A DNA stretch of 64,000 bases from Bactericera cockerelli (taxonomy: Eukaryota; Arthropoda; Insecta; Hemiptera; Triozidae): contig JAMCCL010000148.1 in the NCBI GenBank assembly GCA_024516035.1, forward strand, positions 1-64,000, written 5' to 3'. Below are positions 12,391 through 24,118 of the stretch, one piece after another. The translations under genes were made by a program, and so were the position numbers. The notes under the pieces are model-generated. The model ran no database searches and was not told where the DNA came from. It saw nothing but the letters and a program-made list of their open reading frames with translations. How positions within the stretch are numbered: position 1 is the first letter of the stretch; every line of letters begins with the position of its first letter.

Positions 12391-12530
12391 CAACCTCAGT
12401 AGCTTTACCGATAAGGCGGCGGACTTGTAACCTGGAGGTCGGTGGGTTCAAATCCGGGTTTCAGCGTAGATTAATCAAGCGAGTTTGAGTAGTTGTGATA
12501 TCACAAAAGTGATTAACACAAATATGATAA
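12391..12530 (+). mobile_element. SINE family 2
   Basis: AACCTCAGTAGCTTTACCGA, GGTGGGTTCAAATCCGGG and the TTGTGATATCACAAAAGTG body. Confidence 0.85.
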
Positions 12531-13304
12531 CTTAATATGGAAATCAATTAATATGATCTACAATACGAGTGGATACTCTTGATTTGTCGCTAATATTGTT
12601 ATTTTGCTTTTTTTAACTGCGTTTACACCTGTTAAACTAGAAGTAAGTGGCAATAACTTACACAATCTTATATTCTTTTATTCATATGAAAATGCTTTTG
12701 TAAATTAGTTGTGTTCTTTTGATATCCACCAATGTTAGGTTTGTAATTTCAAGTTCCCCCGGTTTAGCCATCGTAAAATTCGTAGATTACGTTGAATATT
12801 TTTATGTTAATCAGGTTAATGAGTCACTGGAGATTTGCGGTAAATAAACATTATATTCAAGCTTTACCTTTGCATAAAGAACGAGAGTTTTTTGTGTGAC
12901 AATTTGATATTTTGTTTTATTCAAATAATTTTTCTTTTTCCACGAACAATCTGACACAGAAAGTTCTTTTGGGGTTTCGTTGAATTTGTTTTCAGAATAC
13001 TAAGTGCTCTCCCTGCACGTAATTGAATTAAATCCAGTGGAAAGTGCTATAACAATGCAGCATGCTATTTTTTTATCTCTGTTTTGGAAAAAAAAGGTAG
13101 GAGTACTTACACAAATAGCTTACAGTTTATTTAATTTTTAAGCTCATTACCTTTGTTTAGCTTGCAGATTTTGTAGAATGCATTCCTTGCTTTACCAATG
13201 TAATTATGTCAGAGATTATATTCCCAGCCTATCAAAGCTAAGTGGTTAGCGCCTGAAAGTGTGGTCGAGGGTTTCTTTCGCTTAATGTCAAAATTTAGTA
13301 ACTC
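12531..13304. other. AT-rich spacer
   Basis: No gene seen; single-copy-looking AT-rich DNA. Confidence 0.5.
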
Positions 13305-13410
13305 CTACAAGTACCTACTCATTTTTCCTCACGAGCTATGAGTGGATCCCGGACATCCATAGTAATAAGCAGAAAAAATTATAACCCAGCCTGGATTCAA
13401 ATCCAGATCT
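13305..13410 (-). mobile_element. SINE family 1 fragment
   Basis: ACTCATTTTTCCTCACGAG to a tRNA-like CTGGATTCAAATCCAG; the 5-prime head is degraded. Confidence 0.6.
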
Positions 13411-13950
13411 TATAACTAATGATATCTTTCTTAACATTTTTTTTTTTCTTCATAATACATATTTAGAAATTATTTTCTTTTATTATTCGGAAAAAATGTT
13501 GCCTGCGGCGCTATAAAAGTGATTTTGGATCGATGTTCAGGGCACTTGGCTTCGATTTCAAGTTTCTAAAAATGGCATTATAGAATAAACTTAGGACAAT
13601 TTTGGGCCCGCGTAGCCTTAATCCGGCACTGGTTATTACACTAATAACTTACTGACGGACAATGCTTCTTTACCAAAGATGGACAGCCGGTATGAGGTTC
13701 CATCGTCTACCCTGTACGTTTCACATGGTATGCAAATGACCCCCATTACCCACTATAGACTATATACACGCGGCAGGTACACTCATGCATAGACGAGATG
13801 TCATTCATATGGAAATCAACTTTCAAATCCATATGGAACCAACTCTTCTAGCAGACGTCCTTACAGGATCCATATTTATGTTGGACACAATGTACGAACA
13901 AACACACTTAATTTACAATAGAAAACTACCTATATGATGTATAATGTAGT

Positions 13951-14170
13951 AGGACACTAGTGGTCAAGTGGTTAAGGCGCTAGTCTGGTAATCCAGGTAG
14001 CGTAGGGATCCGTTGGTTCGAATCCCACCTAGTGCATGAATTTTTCCTCATTAGTTTGAGTTTCTGACAACATAATAATAAGACCCTAAGGGTTAGGTGG
14101 TTAGAAAATGCTTTGAGCATTAACCTCGCCTAGTGTTTACTTTCCACTAAAGAGTGTTATTATTAATAAT
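13951..14170 (+). mobile_element. SINE family 4 (tRNA-Ser/Leu-like head)
   Basis: GTCAAGTGGTTAAGGCGCTA, anticodon-arm-like TCTGGTAATCCAGG, a variable-arm-length insert and GGTTCGAATCCCACC, the layout of a class II tRNA; body TTTTTCCTCATTAGTTTGAG. A second copy is at 42418-42630. Confidence 0.8.
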
Positions 14171-14302
14171 AATTATGATCATAACTACATACATGAGGAA
14201 TTATATACCTTCTACATAATATAATAAATGTTATGTATTTATGTCTCACAACGCTCTCAATATAGACCATTACATCATTGAAACCTTCATGAGAATATAA
14301 TA

Positions 14303-14612
14303 ATAAATAATAATAATAATAATAATAATGCTTTTTCTTTGTGTTATTATGTCACAATTTTAGTGGGTAGCGCAGAATCATAGGACTTTACCACTTTAAT
14401 TTACAATATCTTGTATTATTTTTTTGCCTAAGATTCTGCCACTGGTCGCTGCTTCACATTAAAGCAGCTACTCATTTTTCCCCCACGAGGTATGAGTGGA
14501 CCCCGAACATCCAAGTACAGAGCAGAAAAAATCCTCCCCCGCTGGGAATCGAACCCAGGTCACCATGTGTGCAATGCCCAGCGCGCTAACTCGCTCTGCC
14601 ACAGTGACTACT
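14303..14612 (-). mobile_element. SINE family 1 with 20-bp target-site duplication
   Basis: Flanked by two identical copies of ACCTTCATGAGAATATAATA (14283-14302 and 14613-14632). The full SINE lies between, with its (TAA)n tail at the left, as expected for LINE-driven retroposition. Confidence 0.9.
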
Positions 14613-14714
14613 ACCTTCATGAGAATATAATATTTTCCTTTTTTGTCTGCTTTTAAAGTCATTATAAGCGACAGGAAATGGTACGTTGAATACACATCCA
14701 ATAACTGAAGTTAA

Positions 14715-14930
14715 GTTCTCATCCAATTTTTGAAGTTAAGCAACATCCAGAGTGGTCAGGACATGAATTAGTGAACGTTCTGGTTTCGACTCCATCCAAA
14801 GTTATCATGGTAATCCACGTTTCTGCTGACTATTCCCGGTCTCACTCAGGCTGGATGAGGTTAATTTTATTACTACTACTACTACTACTACCATGTAGCT
14901 AGTTAAATCCGACGTTAAAGTCATATTAAT
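14715..14930 (+). mobile_element. 5S rRNA-derived SINE, diverged
   Basis: TTGAAGTTAAGCAACATCCA and TTCCCGGTCTCACTCAGGCT, matching 27205-27468; ends in (TAC)n and GACGTTAAAGTC. Confidence 0.7.
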
Positions 14931-15039
14931 GAAACCAAGCCTCATACTGACCTCATATCATGAATTTGTCACTATCATAATTATTTATTTTGATGACAAG
15001 GGGATCAGTGATCACAAAATAAGAAAGGCAAATGTTAAT

Positions 15040-15125
15040 GTTTGCTTTGCTCGGAACTCGAACCACCGTATTCCAGGCTATGAGTTCGCTGCCTCAAGTA
15101 TTAGAGTTCTAACGTCGATTATTTA
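15040..15125 (-). mobile_element. SINE family 2-like head
   Basis: CGGAACTCGAACCACCGTAT and a degraded A-box; no clear body. Confidence 0.45.
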
Positions 15126-15364
15126 TTTTCTAAGGAAGCACACTACTGTAGCAATATGAAGTATATGTACGTATGTAATGTGTATAAACTGTATGTGTTT
15201 TTGTGTGTACTTTAAAAAGTTACGCTTATTTATCTTTTAACATCTAGAATTCTAGACTCGTGTGAATCCAGTGTGTTCTTCCTCATTCTAATCAAGATCC
15301 TGAAGCAATAATTCTCTTGTACTTTCACTGTTTCTGGATAGGGGACGTTAAGCAGGGAGAGGAA

Positions 15365-17765
15365 CAGCGAACCCTGGTCAGCCTCTAGCTGGCAGGCAGA
15401 TATCTTCTTCTTAGCGAACCCTGGTCAGCCTCTAGCTGGCAGTCAGATACCTTCTTCTTAGCGAACCCTGGTCAGCCTCTAGCTGGCAGGCAGATATCTT
15501 CTTCTTAGCGAACCTTCGTCAGCCTCTAGCTGGCAGGCAGATATCTTCTTCTTAGCGAACCCTGGTCAGCCTCTAGCTGGCAGGCAGATATCTTCTCCTT
15601 AGCGAACCTTCGTCAGCCTCTAGCTGGCAGGCAGATCTTCTTCTTAGCGAACCCTGGTCACCTCTAGCTGGCAGTCAGATACCTTCTTCTTAGCGAACCC
15701 TGGTCAGCCTCTAGCTGGCAGGCAGATATCTTCTTCTTAGCGAACTCTGGTCAGCCTCTAGCTGCAGGCAGATATCTTCTTCTTAGCGAACCCTGGTCAG
15801 CCTCTAGCTGGCAGGCAGATATCTTCTCCTTAGCGAACCTTCGTCCAGCCTCTAGCTGGCAGGCAGATATCTTCTCCTTAGCGAACCCTGGTCAGCCTCT
15901 AGCTGGCAGGCAGATATTTTCGTCGTAGAACCCTGGTCAGCCTGTAGCAGGCAGGCAGATATGTTCTTCTTAGCGAACCCTGGTCAGCCTCTAGCTGGCA
16001 GGTAGATATCTTCTCCTTAGCGAACCTTCGTCAGCCTCTAGCTGGCAGGCAGATATCTTCTCCTTAGCGAACCTTCGTCAGCCTCTAGCTGGCAGGCAGA
16101 TATTTTCGTCGTAGGAACCCTGGTCAGCCTGTAGCAGGCAGGCAGATATCTTCTTCTTAGCGAACCCTGGTCAGCCTCTACTGGCAGGTAGATATCTTCT
16201 TCTTAGTGAACCTTGGTCAGCCTCTAGCTGGCAGGCAGATATCTTCTTCTTAGCGAACCCTGGTCAGCCTCTAGCTGGCAGGCAGATATCTTCTCCTTAG
16301 CGAACCTTCGTCAGCCTCTAGCTGGCAGGCAGATATCTTCTCCTTAGCGAACCCTGGTCAGCCTCTAGCTGGCAGGCAGATATTTTCGTCGTAGGAACCC
16401 TGGTCAGCCTGTAGCAGGCAGGCAGATATGTTCTTCTAGCGAACCCTGGTCAGCCTCTAGCTGGCAGGTAGATATCTTCTCCTTAGCGAACCTTCGTCAG
16501 CCTCTAGCTGGCAGGCAGATATCTTCTCCTTAGCGAACCTTCGTCAGCCTCTAGCTGGCAGGCAGATATTTTCGTCGTAGGAACCCTGGTCAGCCTGTAG
16601 CAGGCAGGCAGATATCTTCTTCTTAGCGAACCCTGGTCAGCCTCTAGCTGGCAGGTAGATATCTTCTTCTTAGTGAACCTTGGTCAGCCTCTAGCTGGCA
16701 GGCAGATATCTTCTTCTTAGCGAACCCTGGCCAGCCTCTAGCTGGCAGGCAGATATCTTCTTCTTAGCGAACCCTGGTGAGCCTCTAGCTGGCAGGCAGA
16801 TATCTTCTCCTTAGCGAACCTTCGTCAGCCTCTAGCTGGCAGGCAGATATCTTCTCCTTAGCGAACCTTCGTCAGCCTCTAGCTGGCAGGCAGATATCTT
16901 CTTCTTAGCGAACCCTGGTGAGCCTCTAGCTGGCAGGCAGATATCTTCTCCTTAGCGAACCTTCGTCAGCCTCTAGCTGGCAGGCAGATATCTTCTTCTT
17001 AGTGAACCTTGGTCAGCCTCTAGCTGGCAGGCAGATATCTTCTTCTTAGCAAACCCTAGTCAGCCTCTAGCTGGCAGGCAGATATCTTCTTCTTAGCGAA
17101 CCCTGGTCAGCCTCTAGCTGGCAGGCAGATATCTTCTTCTTAGTGAACTCTGGTAAGCCTCTAGCAGGCAGGCAGATATCTTCTCCTTAGCGAACCCTGG
17201 TCAGCCTCTAGCTGGCAGACAGATATCTTCTCCTTAGCGAACCCTGGTCAGCCTCTAGCTGGCAGGCAGATATCTTCTTCTTAGCGAACCTTGGTCACAG
17301 CCTCTAGCTGGCAGGCAGATATCTTCTTCTTACCGAACCCTGGTCAGCCTCTAGCTGGCAGACAGATATCTTCTTCTTACCGAACCCTGGTCAGCCTCTA
17401 ATAGCTGGCAGGCAGATATCTTCTTCTTAGCGAACTCTGGTAAGCCTCTAGCTGGCAGGCAGATATCTTCTTCTTAGCGAACCCTTGGTCAGCCTCTAGC
17501 TGGCAGGCAGATATCTTCTTCTTAGCGAACTCTGGTAAGCCTCTAGCTGGCAGACAGATATCTTCTTCTTACCGAACCCTGGTCAGCCTCTAGCTGGCAG
17601 GCAGATATCTTCTTCTTACCGAACCCTGGTCAGCCTCTAGCAGGCAGGCAGATATCTTCTTCTTACCGAACCCTGGTCAGCCTCTAGCTGGCAGGCAGAT
17701 ATCTTCTTCTTAGCGAACCCTGGTCACAGCCTCTAGCTGGCAGGCAGATATCTTCTTCTTCCTTT
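15365..17765 (+). repeat. 47-bp satellite, about 50 copies, 2.4 kb
   Basis: Unit AGCGAACCCTGGTCAGCCTC then TAGCTGGCAGGCAGATATCT and TCTTCTT. Three variant classes recur in a fixed order: CCTGGTC, CTTCGTC and a CGTCGTAG/GTAGCAGG type. Blocks of several units have therefore been copied together (for example 15900-16150 against 16380-16620). Confidence 0.95.
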
Positions 17766-17769
17766 ACTC

Positions 17770-19499
17770 TACCTTTTCCCAAACCTGGATTCGGCGTTAT
17801 TTTATTGCAGTCTTGTTTGCCACTTGCTTTTTTACCTTGGGTGTCCTCCCTACTCCACCCCGGGTCTCAAATATCCTGTACTTCGTCTCAACATCTAAGC
17901 AGTTATCCAAGATATCAAACTGATAGGCTTGGAATAAAGAAATGAAGAAAGTTGTTAGCTCGTCAAAATCTACAAAACCCTTTCTCAGTTATTGTATTAT
18001 TCGAGCTGGAAGTATCAATATAGCTCCATTAGTTGTGTTGGCAATTTACGAAATTTATTGCTAAAACAGCTAATAACACACTAAAGTTATTTCTAACTAA
18101 GATGTTAAGATACCATGAAGACTTCAGCATAATAGCTTGCGATGCTACTTGGTACTACAACATCAACAATGAAGTGTGTTGATGTTATAGTAGCATACTT
18201 CATGTTTCAGTAAATAAATTCAGCCATCTTGGGTAAGAACTGCCAGTAATGGTAACCGAGCTAGTAATTTCTCAGTACAGTCGTATACTACACACATGGC
18301 TGCCTCTGCCACTCAACACCTGTGTTGAGAACACACCTAGCTCATCTCATAATAGTAGTCTTGTGCTAGCTTCAAGATGTGACTGATAAGATGGAGATGG
18401 ATTCGATAGCGGTTTCAGGTGGTCTACACACGAGGTGGTCAAGATGTTAGACCAAGCATTGGTTATGGTGGTAGTCAAAAGGCTAGTTCTAATTTCAAAA
18501 GAACTTACGGAGATCCTTCGATCAGATCTCAACAACGCATGTATTTTCCCCCTTCTATTTGAGTCCTTGACAACTAAAATGTACTATTTTTCGGATAGTC
18601 ATGTACTATTTTTGGTAGAAAATACACTGCACATTAAGCTCTAATGATTGCTTTCTATTGAAGAGGGTTTTTTTTTTTATTATAAGCATCTGTGTTAACA
18701 TAGAAAGCTGAAATTTAGCAAAAAGTTTCCTTTGATGTTTTTGAAATCATGTGAAATAGAAGAAAAAAACGCTTGCATACGAGTCTGCAACCATTGGGAC
18801 ATTTTCATCTTTACTATTCAAGGTCCAAAACCCAACTGACCAAATTTCGTATTGTGCGCATGACACATACCTTCTCTCCCTCTACAATTCAATACTTCGC
18901 CATTGTGCGCATGACACACACTTTCTCTCTTCTCTCCCTTTACAATTCAATATTTCGTTACATAATATCGTTACATAATATCGTTACATAATTTCGTTAC
19001 ATAATTTCGTCACATAATTTCGGTTATGTGCCAGAGCAAAGACATGAAAATGTCAAAATAGAGGATTTTTGAAACTATACAGGGAACGCAAGACTGTATA
19101 AACAGCTTGTCTGATGTCTCGTGTGAGGACGGCCTCACCGGAAGTAGCATGGCCCATCAACCAGCAACATCAGGAGCTATATCTTCCGGTGGCTATTACC
19201 AATGCTGCTACGGCCATGCCTGTGTTGCTTGGCAAGGCATGACCTGACACCTCCTTCCATCCAAACTCATTCACATCCTACAATCTCTTTTTTATGCAGT
19301 TTAGTTAGTTACATAAGAAGTAGGTCTAAGGCTGGATCATAATCATTATATACATATTTCATTATAAATATATATTTCTTTTGTAAAAAAAAAAAAATTA
19401 CACGCTGTTAAACGATACCAAAAACATACTGAGGAGTAATTTTCTCCGATCTCTATATATCTAAAATATAAATAAAATATATCTAAAATAAATAAATAC
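17770..19499. other. Spacer before E1
   Basis: AT-rich with no exon found. It contains an imperfect hairpin (18140-18205), a CATTGTGCGCATGACACA doublet (18850-18925) and a short CGTTACATAAT array (18955-19020). Confidence 0.5.
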
Positions 19500-19558
19500 C
19501 TAAGTCTGGCTGGGGGAGTCTATAAACAGAGAGTAGACCAGCAGTCTGGCAGGGGGAC
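19500..19558 (+). repeat. Short copy of the same dispersed repeat
   Basis: AAGTCTGGCTGGGGGAGTC, then ATAAACAGAGAGTAGACCAG, then the start of a second unit; only the doubled motif is retained. Confidence 0.7.
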
Positions 19559-19813
19559 TATTATTAGAAATTTCTTGGAAGTAAAAACTAAAGAAAAATT
19601 CGTTTCCAATTTTTCGTTCATATTTTTTTTTAAATGACAATTTCAATAAAAGACCTGTTTATAAAGTTACAATAATTTCTTCTTTTCTGCATTTGTAATT
19701 TCTTGTAAATGTAATTTCTATAAATAAAACTACCACTCTAGTGGTGAAAATTGTTAATAAAAAAAAAGACCCGCCCACATGTCTAACTGATGGCCGCCTG
19801 TTCTCTGTTGCAG

Positions 19814-20045
19814 ACGAGCTCAAAGACAATGCCCTTGAGGACTCAGAGGGAGGAGAGGAGGAGGAGGAGGTGAAGGATGAGCTGGGGGAGATGGGCTCCA
19901 ACCTAAGCAGGCACTCGGGCAAGGGCCTGAGCGGTCGCCGCACCCAGTCCAGCGGGAACCTGTGCAACGGCAAGCTGGTGGCCAATGTGGGCAAGCTGCT
20001 GGTCCCGTGCACCAAGCAGGGGGACGAGCTGACCTCGCCCAACAG
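19814..20045 (+). CDS. E1: acidic, Ser/Gly-rich linker exon
   Basis: Begins after a TTGCAG acceptor with two bases completing a codon, runs 76 full codons and ends with AG before a GTGGGT donor (phase 2). The protein starts DELKDNALEDSEGG, has a Glu-rich stretch (EEEEEVKDE), then a basic Ser/Arg segment (HSGKGLSGRRTQSSGN) and ends TKQGDELTSPN. No fold is recognised; it looks like a disordered linker. Codons are strongly GC3-rich against AT-rich flanks, which supports real coding. Joining to E2 is in phase (AG+G gives Arg). The exon end and its donor are the seed of the tandem array that follows immediately. An earlier exon must supply the first base of its first codon. Confidence 0.75.
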
Positions 20046-20214
20046 GTGGGTGCATGCTTCTTTCACACCCCAACAGGTGGGTGCATGCTTTCACACCCCA
20101 CAGGTGGGTGCATGCTTTCACACCCCACAGGTGGGTGCATGCTTTCACACCCCACAGGTGGGTGCATGCTTTCACACACCCAACAGGTGGGTGCATGCTT
20201 TCACATCCATGCTC
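20041..20214 (+). repeat. Tandem array of the E1 5-prime splice site, six copies
   Basis: A unit of about 27 bp (AACAG, GTGGGTGCATGC, TTTCACACCC) starts inside the last bases of E1. GT donors fall at 20046, 20077, 20104, 20131, 20158 and 20187 (spacing 31, 27, 27, 27, 29). The E1 frame stays open through the whole array. The first and last donors are 141 bases apart, so both are in phase with E2. The copies carry TGCATG a few bases downstream of the donor, the binding motif known for RBFOX proteins. Confidence 0.9.
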
Positions 20215-20243
20215 TGCATGAAGGAATAAGTAATGAAGGGTTG

Positions 20244-20390
20244 GGTGGAAGAGATTGCCACAGGCAATAACCCCGCCCTTTAGGTAGGACTTTATTGTCA
20301 TTTTCTTTTTCACTTATTTATTTTGTCATTTGTTTGTTTTTTCTTAATTTTATACTGTTACCATTGTACTCTGTCCTCCTAATAAAGCAT
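20244..20390 (+). mobile_element. LINE 3-prime end fragment splitting the donor array
   Basis: Shares the GGAAGAGATTGCC...AGGCAATAACCCCGCC hairpin and T-rich stretch with 52786-52844 and 62722-62863, and ends CTAATAAAGCAT. The look is that of a non-LTR retrotransposon 3-prime tail. Donor-array copies lie on both sides, so it probably inserted into an existing array. Confidence 0.6.
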
Positions 20391-20531
20391 AACAGGTGGG
20401 TGCATGCTTTCACACCCCCAACAGGTGGGTGCATGCTTTCACACCCAACATCAGGTGGGTGCATGCTTTCACACCCAACATCAGGTGGGTGCATGCTTTC
20501 ACACCCAACAGGTGGGTGCATGCTTTCCATG
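20391..20531 (+). repeat. Second block of E1 donor repeats, five copies
   Basis: Same unit as 20041-20214, with GT donors at 20396, 20425, 20455, 20485 and 20512 and TGCATG after each. Some units carry CAACATCAG in place of CAACAG. The block ends at CCATGGAGGAATAAG. Confidence 0.9.
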
Positions 20532-20542
20532 GAGGAATAAGT

Positions 20543-20640
20543 ACAGTAGAACCCCGTCATTATGAACTAATTGGGACCAGGGGTAGTTCATAATAGCGGG
20601 GCTCAATGTAAAAGTTCATAATATCCGGGGTTCCATATAA
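20543..20640 (+). mobile_element. Pogo/Tigger-like terminus fragment
   Basis: CAGTAGAACCCCGTCATTAT followed by TTCATAATAGCGGGGCTC, a terminal and sub-terminal inverted arrangement typical of pogo-type elements. The other end was not found. Confidence 0.4.
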
Positions 20641-21635
20641 TTACAAAATGTATAGGTAAAATAAGGCAATTTTTGGTCATACGAACGGGGGTACATGTAT
20701 TTGAATGTTATTTTAAGTACAGATTAGGTACATACGTAAATACTACATAGACCTATTGTGAGGATCTAAAGAAGTCAGTAATCAACAACTGAAAAAGTAA
20801 AAGTGTTTAAATATCTTTTTGATGTTTCAAGGTTAGATGCTGAAAAGAAATTATTAATGGCCCTATTCTTGTGCTATACTTTTGGTCCATCTTTTTACAT
20901 CACTTTCGTGAGTAATGTTGTTATCCACTGAATGTCTTAAACTTAAAATCTTAAAATGAAAATCTGTTATCAAAAATGTAAATAAAGCCTTTATGCCCAG
21001 ATTAATTATTTGACTGAGCACAAGAAGTATTTCACATATAATTATGCACTTGCACTACCTATACATATTTAAAATAATTATTATATTTTCTATATCCATC
21101 TTTATAGCTATGATAAGATAAACATATAATGGCGGTCACTTTATTTTTTATCTTCTCCATATTCTCTCTCTTTTTGTCATTTTCTCTTTCTCAACTTTCT
21201 GTTCCCCTCTTCCTCTTGTTTTCATTCCCTCTCTCTCATTCCATAGGTGTTCTATCCCTCTCTAAATTTTTGATAAAACATAATTTATCTCTCTCTTCCT
21301 TTCTCTCTCTGGTTTTTCAATTCCGAGATTTTCCTATGAGTCCGGTGCTCCTCGTGTTATGTATTGAATTACCCGGGCGGGTGCCTATTACAAGTTCTCG
21401 GAAGATTAAATGGAACTGAGAAACGCCATCATAATTCATAGATGTGTTTTCACAGAACTATCAGAAAGACCCCATACCACATGACCTACCGCACTACATG
21501 AAAGACCTTATACCACATTACCTATTGCACTACATAAAATCCATCAAACGGTTAGAAGTTAGAGGGGTCACTTTCGGCAATGAAAGTCTTCGAAACTAAT
21601 GCAGAAATGATTGCATTCTCTATTCATTTATATTC

Positions 21636-21800
21636 AACCTAGATAGGTGAATGATTAGGAAATGGAACTCGCACCCTGGGGGTGGGTGGTTCAAGTCCCA
21701 AGTTAAGCAAATATTTAACAAAGCAAGTTAGATTAGTTGTGGGTGTTGTGGTATCACGAGTTGAGGTTGAGGCGAAAGACGAAGTAACACTTATAATTTT
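21636..21800 (+). mobile_element. SINE family 2, diverged
   Basis: GTGGGTGGTTCAAGTCCCAA and a TTAGTTGTGG...ATCACGAG body. Confidence 0.55.
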
Positions 21801-21990
21801 GCTGCTCTGTAAATATTGCAAATATCTATTCATATACTCAACCAATTAGAGTGATTTTATAACCACTTTAAATGAAATAATTTTATCAAACCAACACAAT
21901 TAAGTGAATATAAAAAAAAAAAAAAATGTGTCCAAATTTTTTTTTTTAATAAAAATTTAACACAAATCTGTATGATGATCGCACTTCCAG

Positions 21991-22355
21991 GTACAAGCTA
22001 TGCTCCTCGTTACCCAACTACCTGGAGAAGGAGAGCCTAGACGAGCTGGAGACTTGCAAGTTCCCCTACGGCATCAACAACAACAACTCCCACGAGCTAG
22101 AGTTCTACGACATCAAGAAGGATCTGGACTTCAGCCTCAAGCCGATCCTGAGAGCCAACTCCCGGAGCGGAGGAGACTACGCCAAGGAGAGGAAGGACCT
22201 CAAGTCCGACCACCGGTCACCCGACGAGGAATGTCCACCCGACATCCTGAGTCAGCAGATCGTGAGTCAGCAGATCCTGCAGGAGCGGGGGGGAGGCGAG
22301 GAGAAGCCTGGCTCGGATCAGCAGATCTGTCAGGTGCACCCGTTCATCAATCAGA
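21991..22355 (+). CDS. E2: linker exon before PDZ-A
   Basis: Acceptor CTTCCAG at 21990, donor GTAAGT at 22356. It begins with one base completing Arg with E1, then 121 codons, and leaves one base. The correct frame reads YKLCSSLPNYLEKESLDELE and later HELEFYDIKKDLDFSLKP; an overlapping +2 frame is also open but gives a composition unlike a protein. The C-terminal half has a small internal repeat, ILSQQIVSQQILQE. No known domain is recognised. GC-rich codon use and in-phase joining to E3 (A+AC gives Asn) support the call. The 14.3-kb intron after it holds most of the repeats of the middle of the window. Confidence 0.75.
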
Positions 22356-22419
22356 GTAAGTGGCTTTCTTTCTTCTTTACTCTGGAATTTTTGTTCTTCA
22401 TTTTTTTTAAATAATAATA

Positions 22420-22615
22420 ATATCGCCTTATTTACTCCTATACTGCCCGATTAAGACTATTAAAGTCCCATTATTCCAGCAGTAAGCCCAAGACATGTTA
22501 TTATGTGGTAAAAATCCCAAACGGGAGGATAACTTGTCATGTCCCGGCTGGATTTCGAACCCACGACATCTGGATTCACAGAGTGACGCCTTTACCACTA
22601 ACTACCGGGACAGAC
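22420..22615 (-). mobile_element. SINE family 3 (tRNA-derived)
   Basis: On the minus strand: CCCGGTAGTTAGTGGTAAAG A-box, GTGGGTTCGAAATCCAGCC B-box region, a body including TACTGCTGGAATAATGGG and a TAATAATAAT-type tail. Confidence 0.85.
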
Positions 22616-23261
22616 TTATCAGAAGAGTCTAATTGGACCAGAAATGTTATCAGCCCAATTACGAAAAAAACAGACGGAAAACAGCACCTTCTATACCTTA
22701 CAGCTTACAGGTTGTAGAAAGTAAAATGTCGATATAAAGGAGCATGTATGATAATTCGATGGACGCCAATGAACAAGAAACACAGACGCATAGGTAGAAA
22801 TTTTATATAGCTAATGGGTACTAGTCGTTTAGCCGTACTTCACCATGGTACAAAACATTCTCCTTTTTAAGTGCCTCTAGCTTAAATTACCTGTTGTTAA
22901 TGTCTGGAAACTCACCTAATTCTCACTTCTACAACGGAATAACTCTTTATTTAACAACGCAAAAGAAATAGCAGTAAAATGCACTCCGCGCAAATCGAAG
23001 AGAGTAATAATTTCGCGGCATAAATTATCCAGCTGCCAGCAGTGTTTTATGAATGTCGAAGTAGTTTAAATAGAGCGCCTTCGCTGGATATCTATCTTTA
23101 AAATCGCAAACCCTGGAAAAGCTCCTCGCAAACTTCAACCACACTTCTCAAGAAACCGCTGCCAAAGTTCGTGCAGTTTTTTAGTTTGCAAAATTAACGG
23201 GTTCTCTTTCGCCAAACGATGAGTTCTCTACTGGCTTCCTCACAGCACCGTCCACCAGTCC

Positions 23262-24118
23262 GCCTTTCTCTCCCTTTCCTCTCATTCTCTACTTTATACT
23301 TCTCTCCCTTTCCTCTCATTCTCTACTTTATACTTCTCTCCCTTTCCTCTCATTCTCTACTTTATACTTCTCTCCCTTTCCTCACAGCACCGTCCACCAG
23401 TCCGCCTTTCTCTCCCTTTCCTCTCATTCTCTACTTTATACTTCTCTCCCTTTCCTCTCATTCTCTACTTTATACTTCTCTCCCTTTCCTCACAGCACCG
23501 TCCGCCAGTCCGCCTTTCTCTCCCTTTCCTCTCATTCTCTACTTTATACTTCTCTCCCTTTCCTCTCATTCTCTACTTTATACTTCTCTCCCTTTCCTCT
23601 CATTCTCTACTTTATACTTCTCTCCCTTTCCTCTCATTCTCTACTTTATACTTCTCTCCCTTTCCTCTCATTCTCTACTTTATACTTCTCTCCCTTTCCT
23701 CTCATTCTCTACTTACTTCTCTCCCTTTCCTCTCATTCTCTACTTACTTCTCTCCCTTTCCTCTCATTCTCTACTTACTTCTCTCCCTTTCCTCTCATTT
23801 TCTACTTTATACTTCTCTCCCTTTCCTCTCATTCTCCACTTTATACTTCTCTCCCTTTCCTCTCATTCTCTACTTTATACTTCTCTCCCTTTCCTCTCAT
23901 TCTCCACTTTATACTTCTCTCCCTTTCCTCTCATTCTCTACTTTATACTTCTCTCCCTTTCCTCTCATTCTCTACTTTATACTTCTCTCCCTTTCCTCTC
24001 ATTTTCTACTTTATACTTCTCACCCTTTCCTCTCATTTTCTACTTTATACTTCTCTCCCTTTCCTCTCATTCTCTACTTACTTCTCTCCCTTTTCTCTCA
24101 TTCTCTACTTACTGCTCT
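23262..24118 (+). repeat. 32-bp pyrimidine minisatellite, about 27 copies
   Basis: Unit TCTCCCTTTCCTCTCATTCT plus CTACTTTATACT. Some copies are shortened to CTACTTACT. The long open frame across it only reflects the repeat. Confidence 0.9.

Noticed and set aside
15365..17765. CRISPR-like array
   Set aside because: The units are contiguous with no unique spacers, the setting is eukaryotic and there are no cas genes. It is a satellite.
22000..22359. Alternative frame over E2
   Set aside because: It overlaps E2 but is out of phase with E1 and E3 and has an Arg/Gln/Pro-rich composition typical of a shifted frame.
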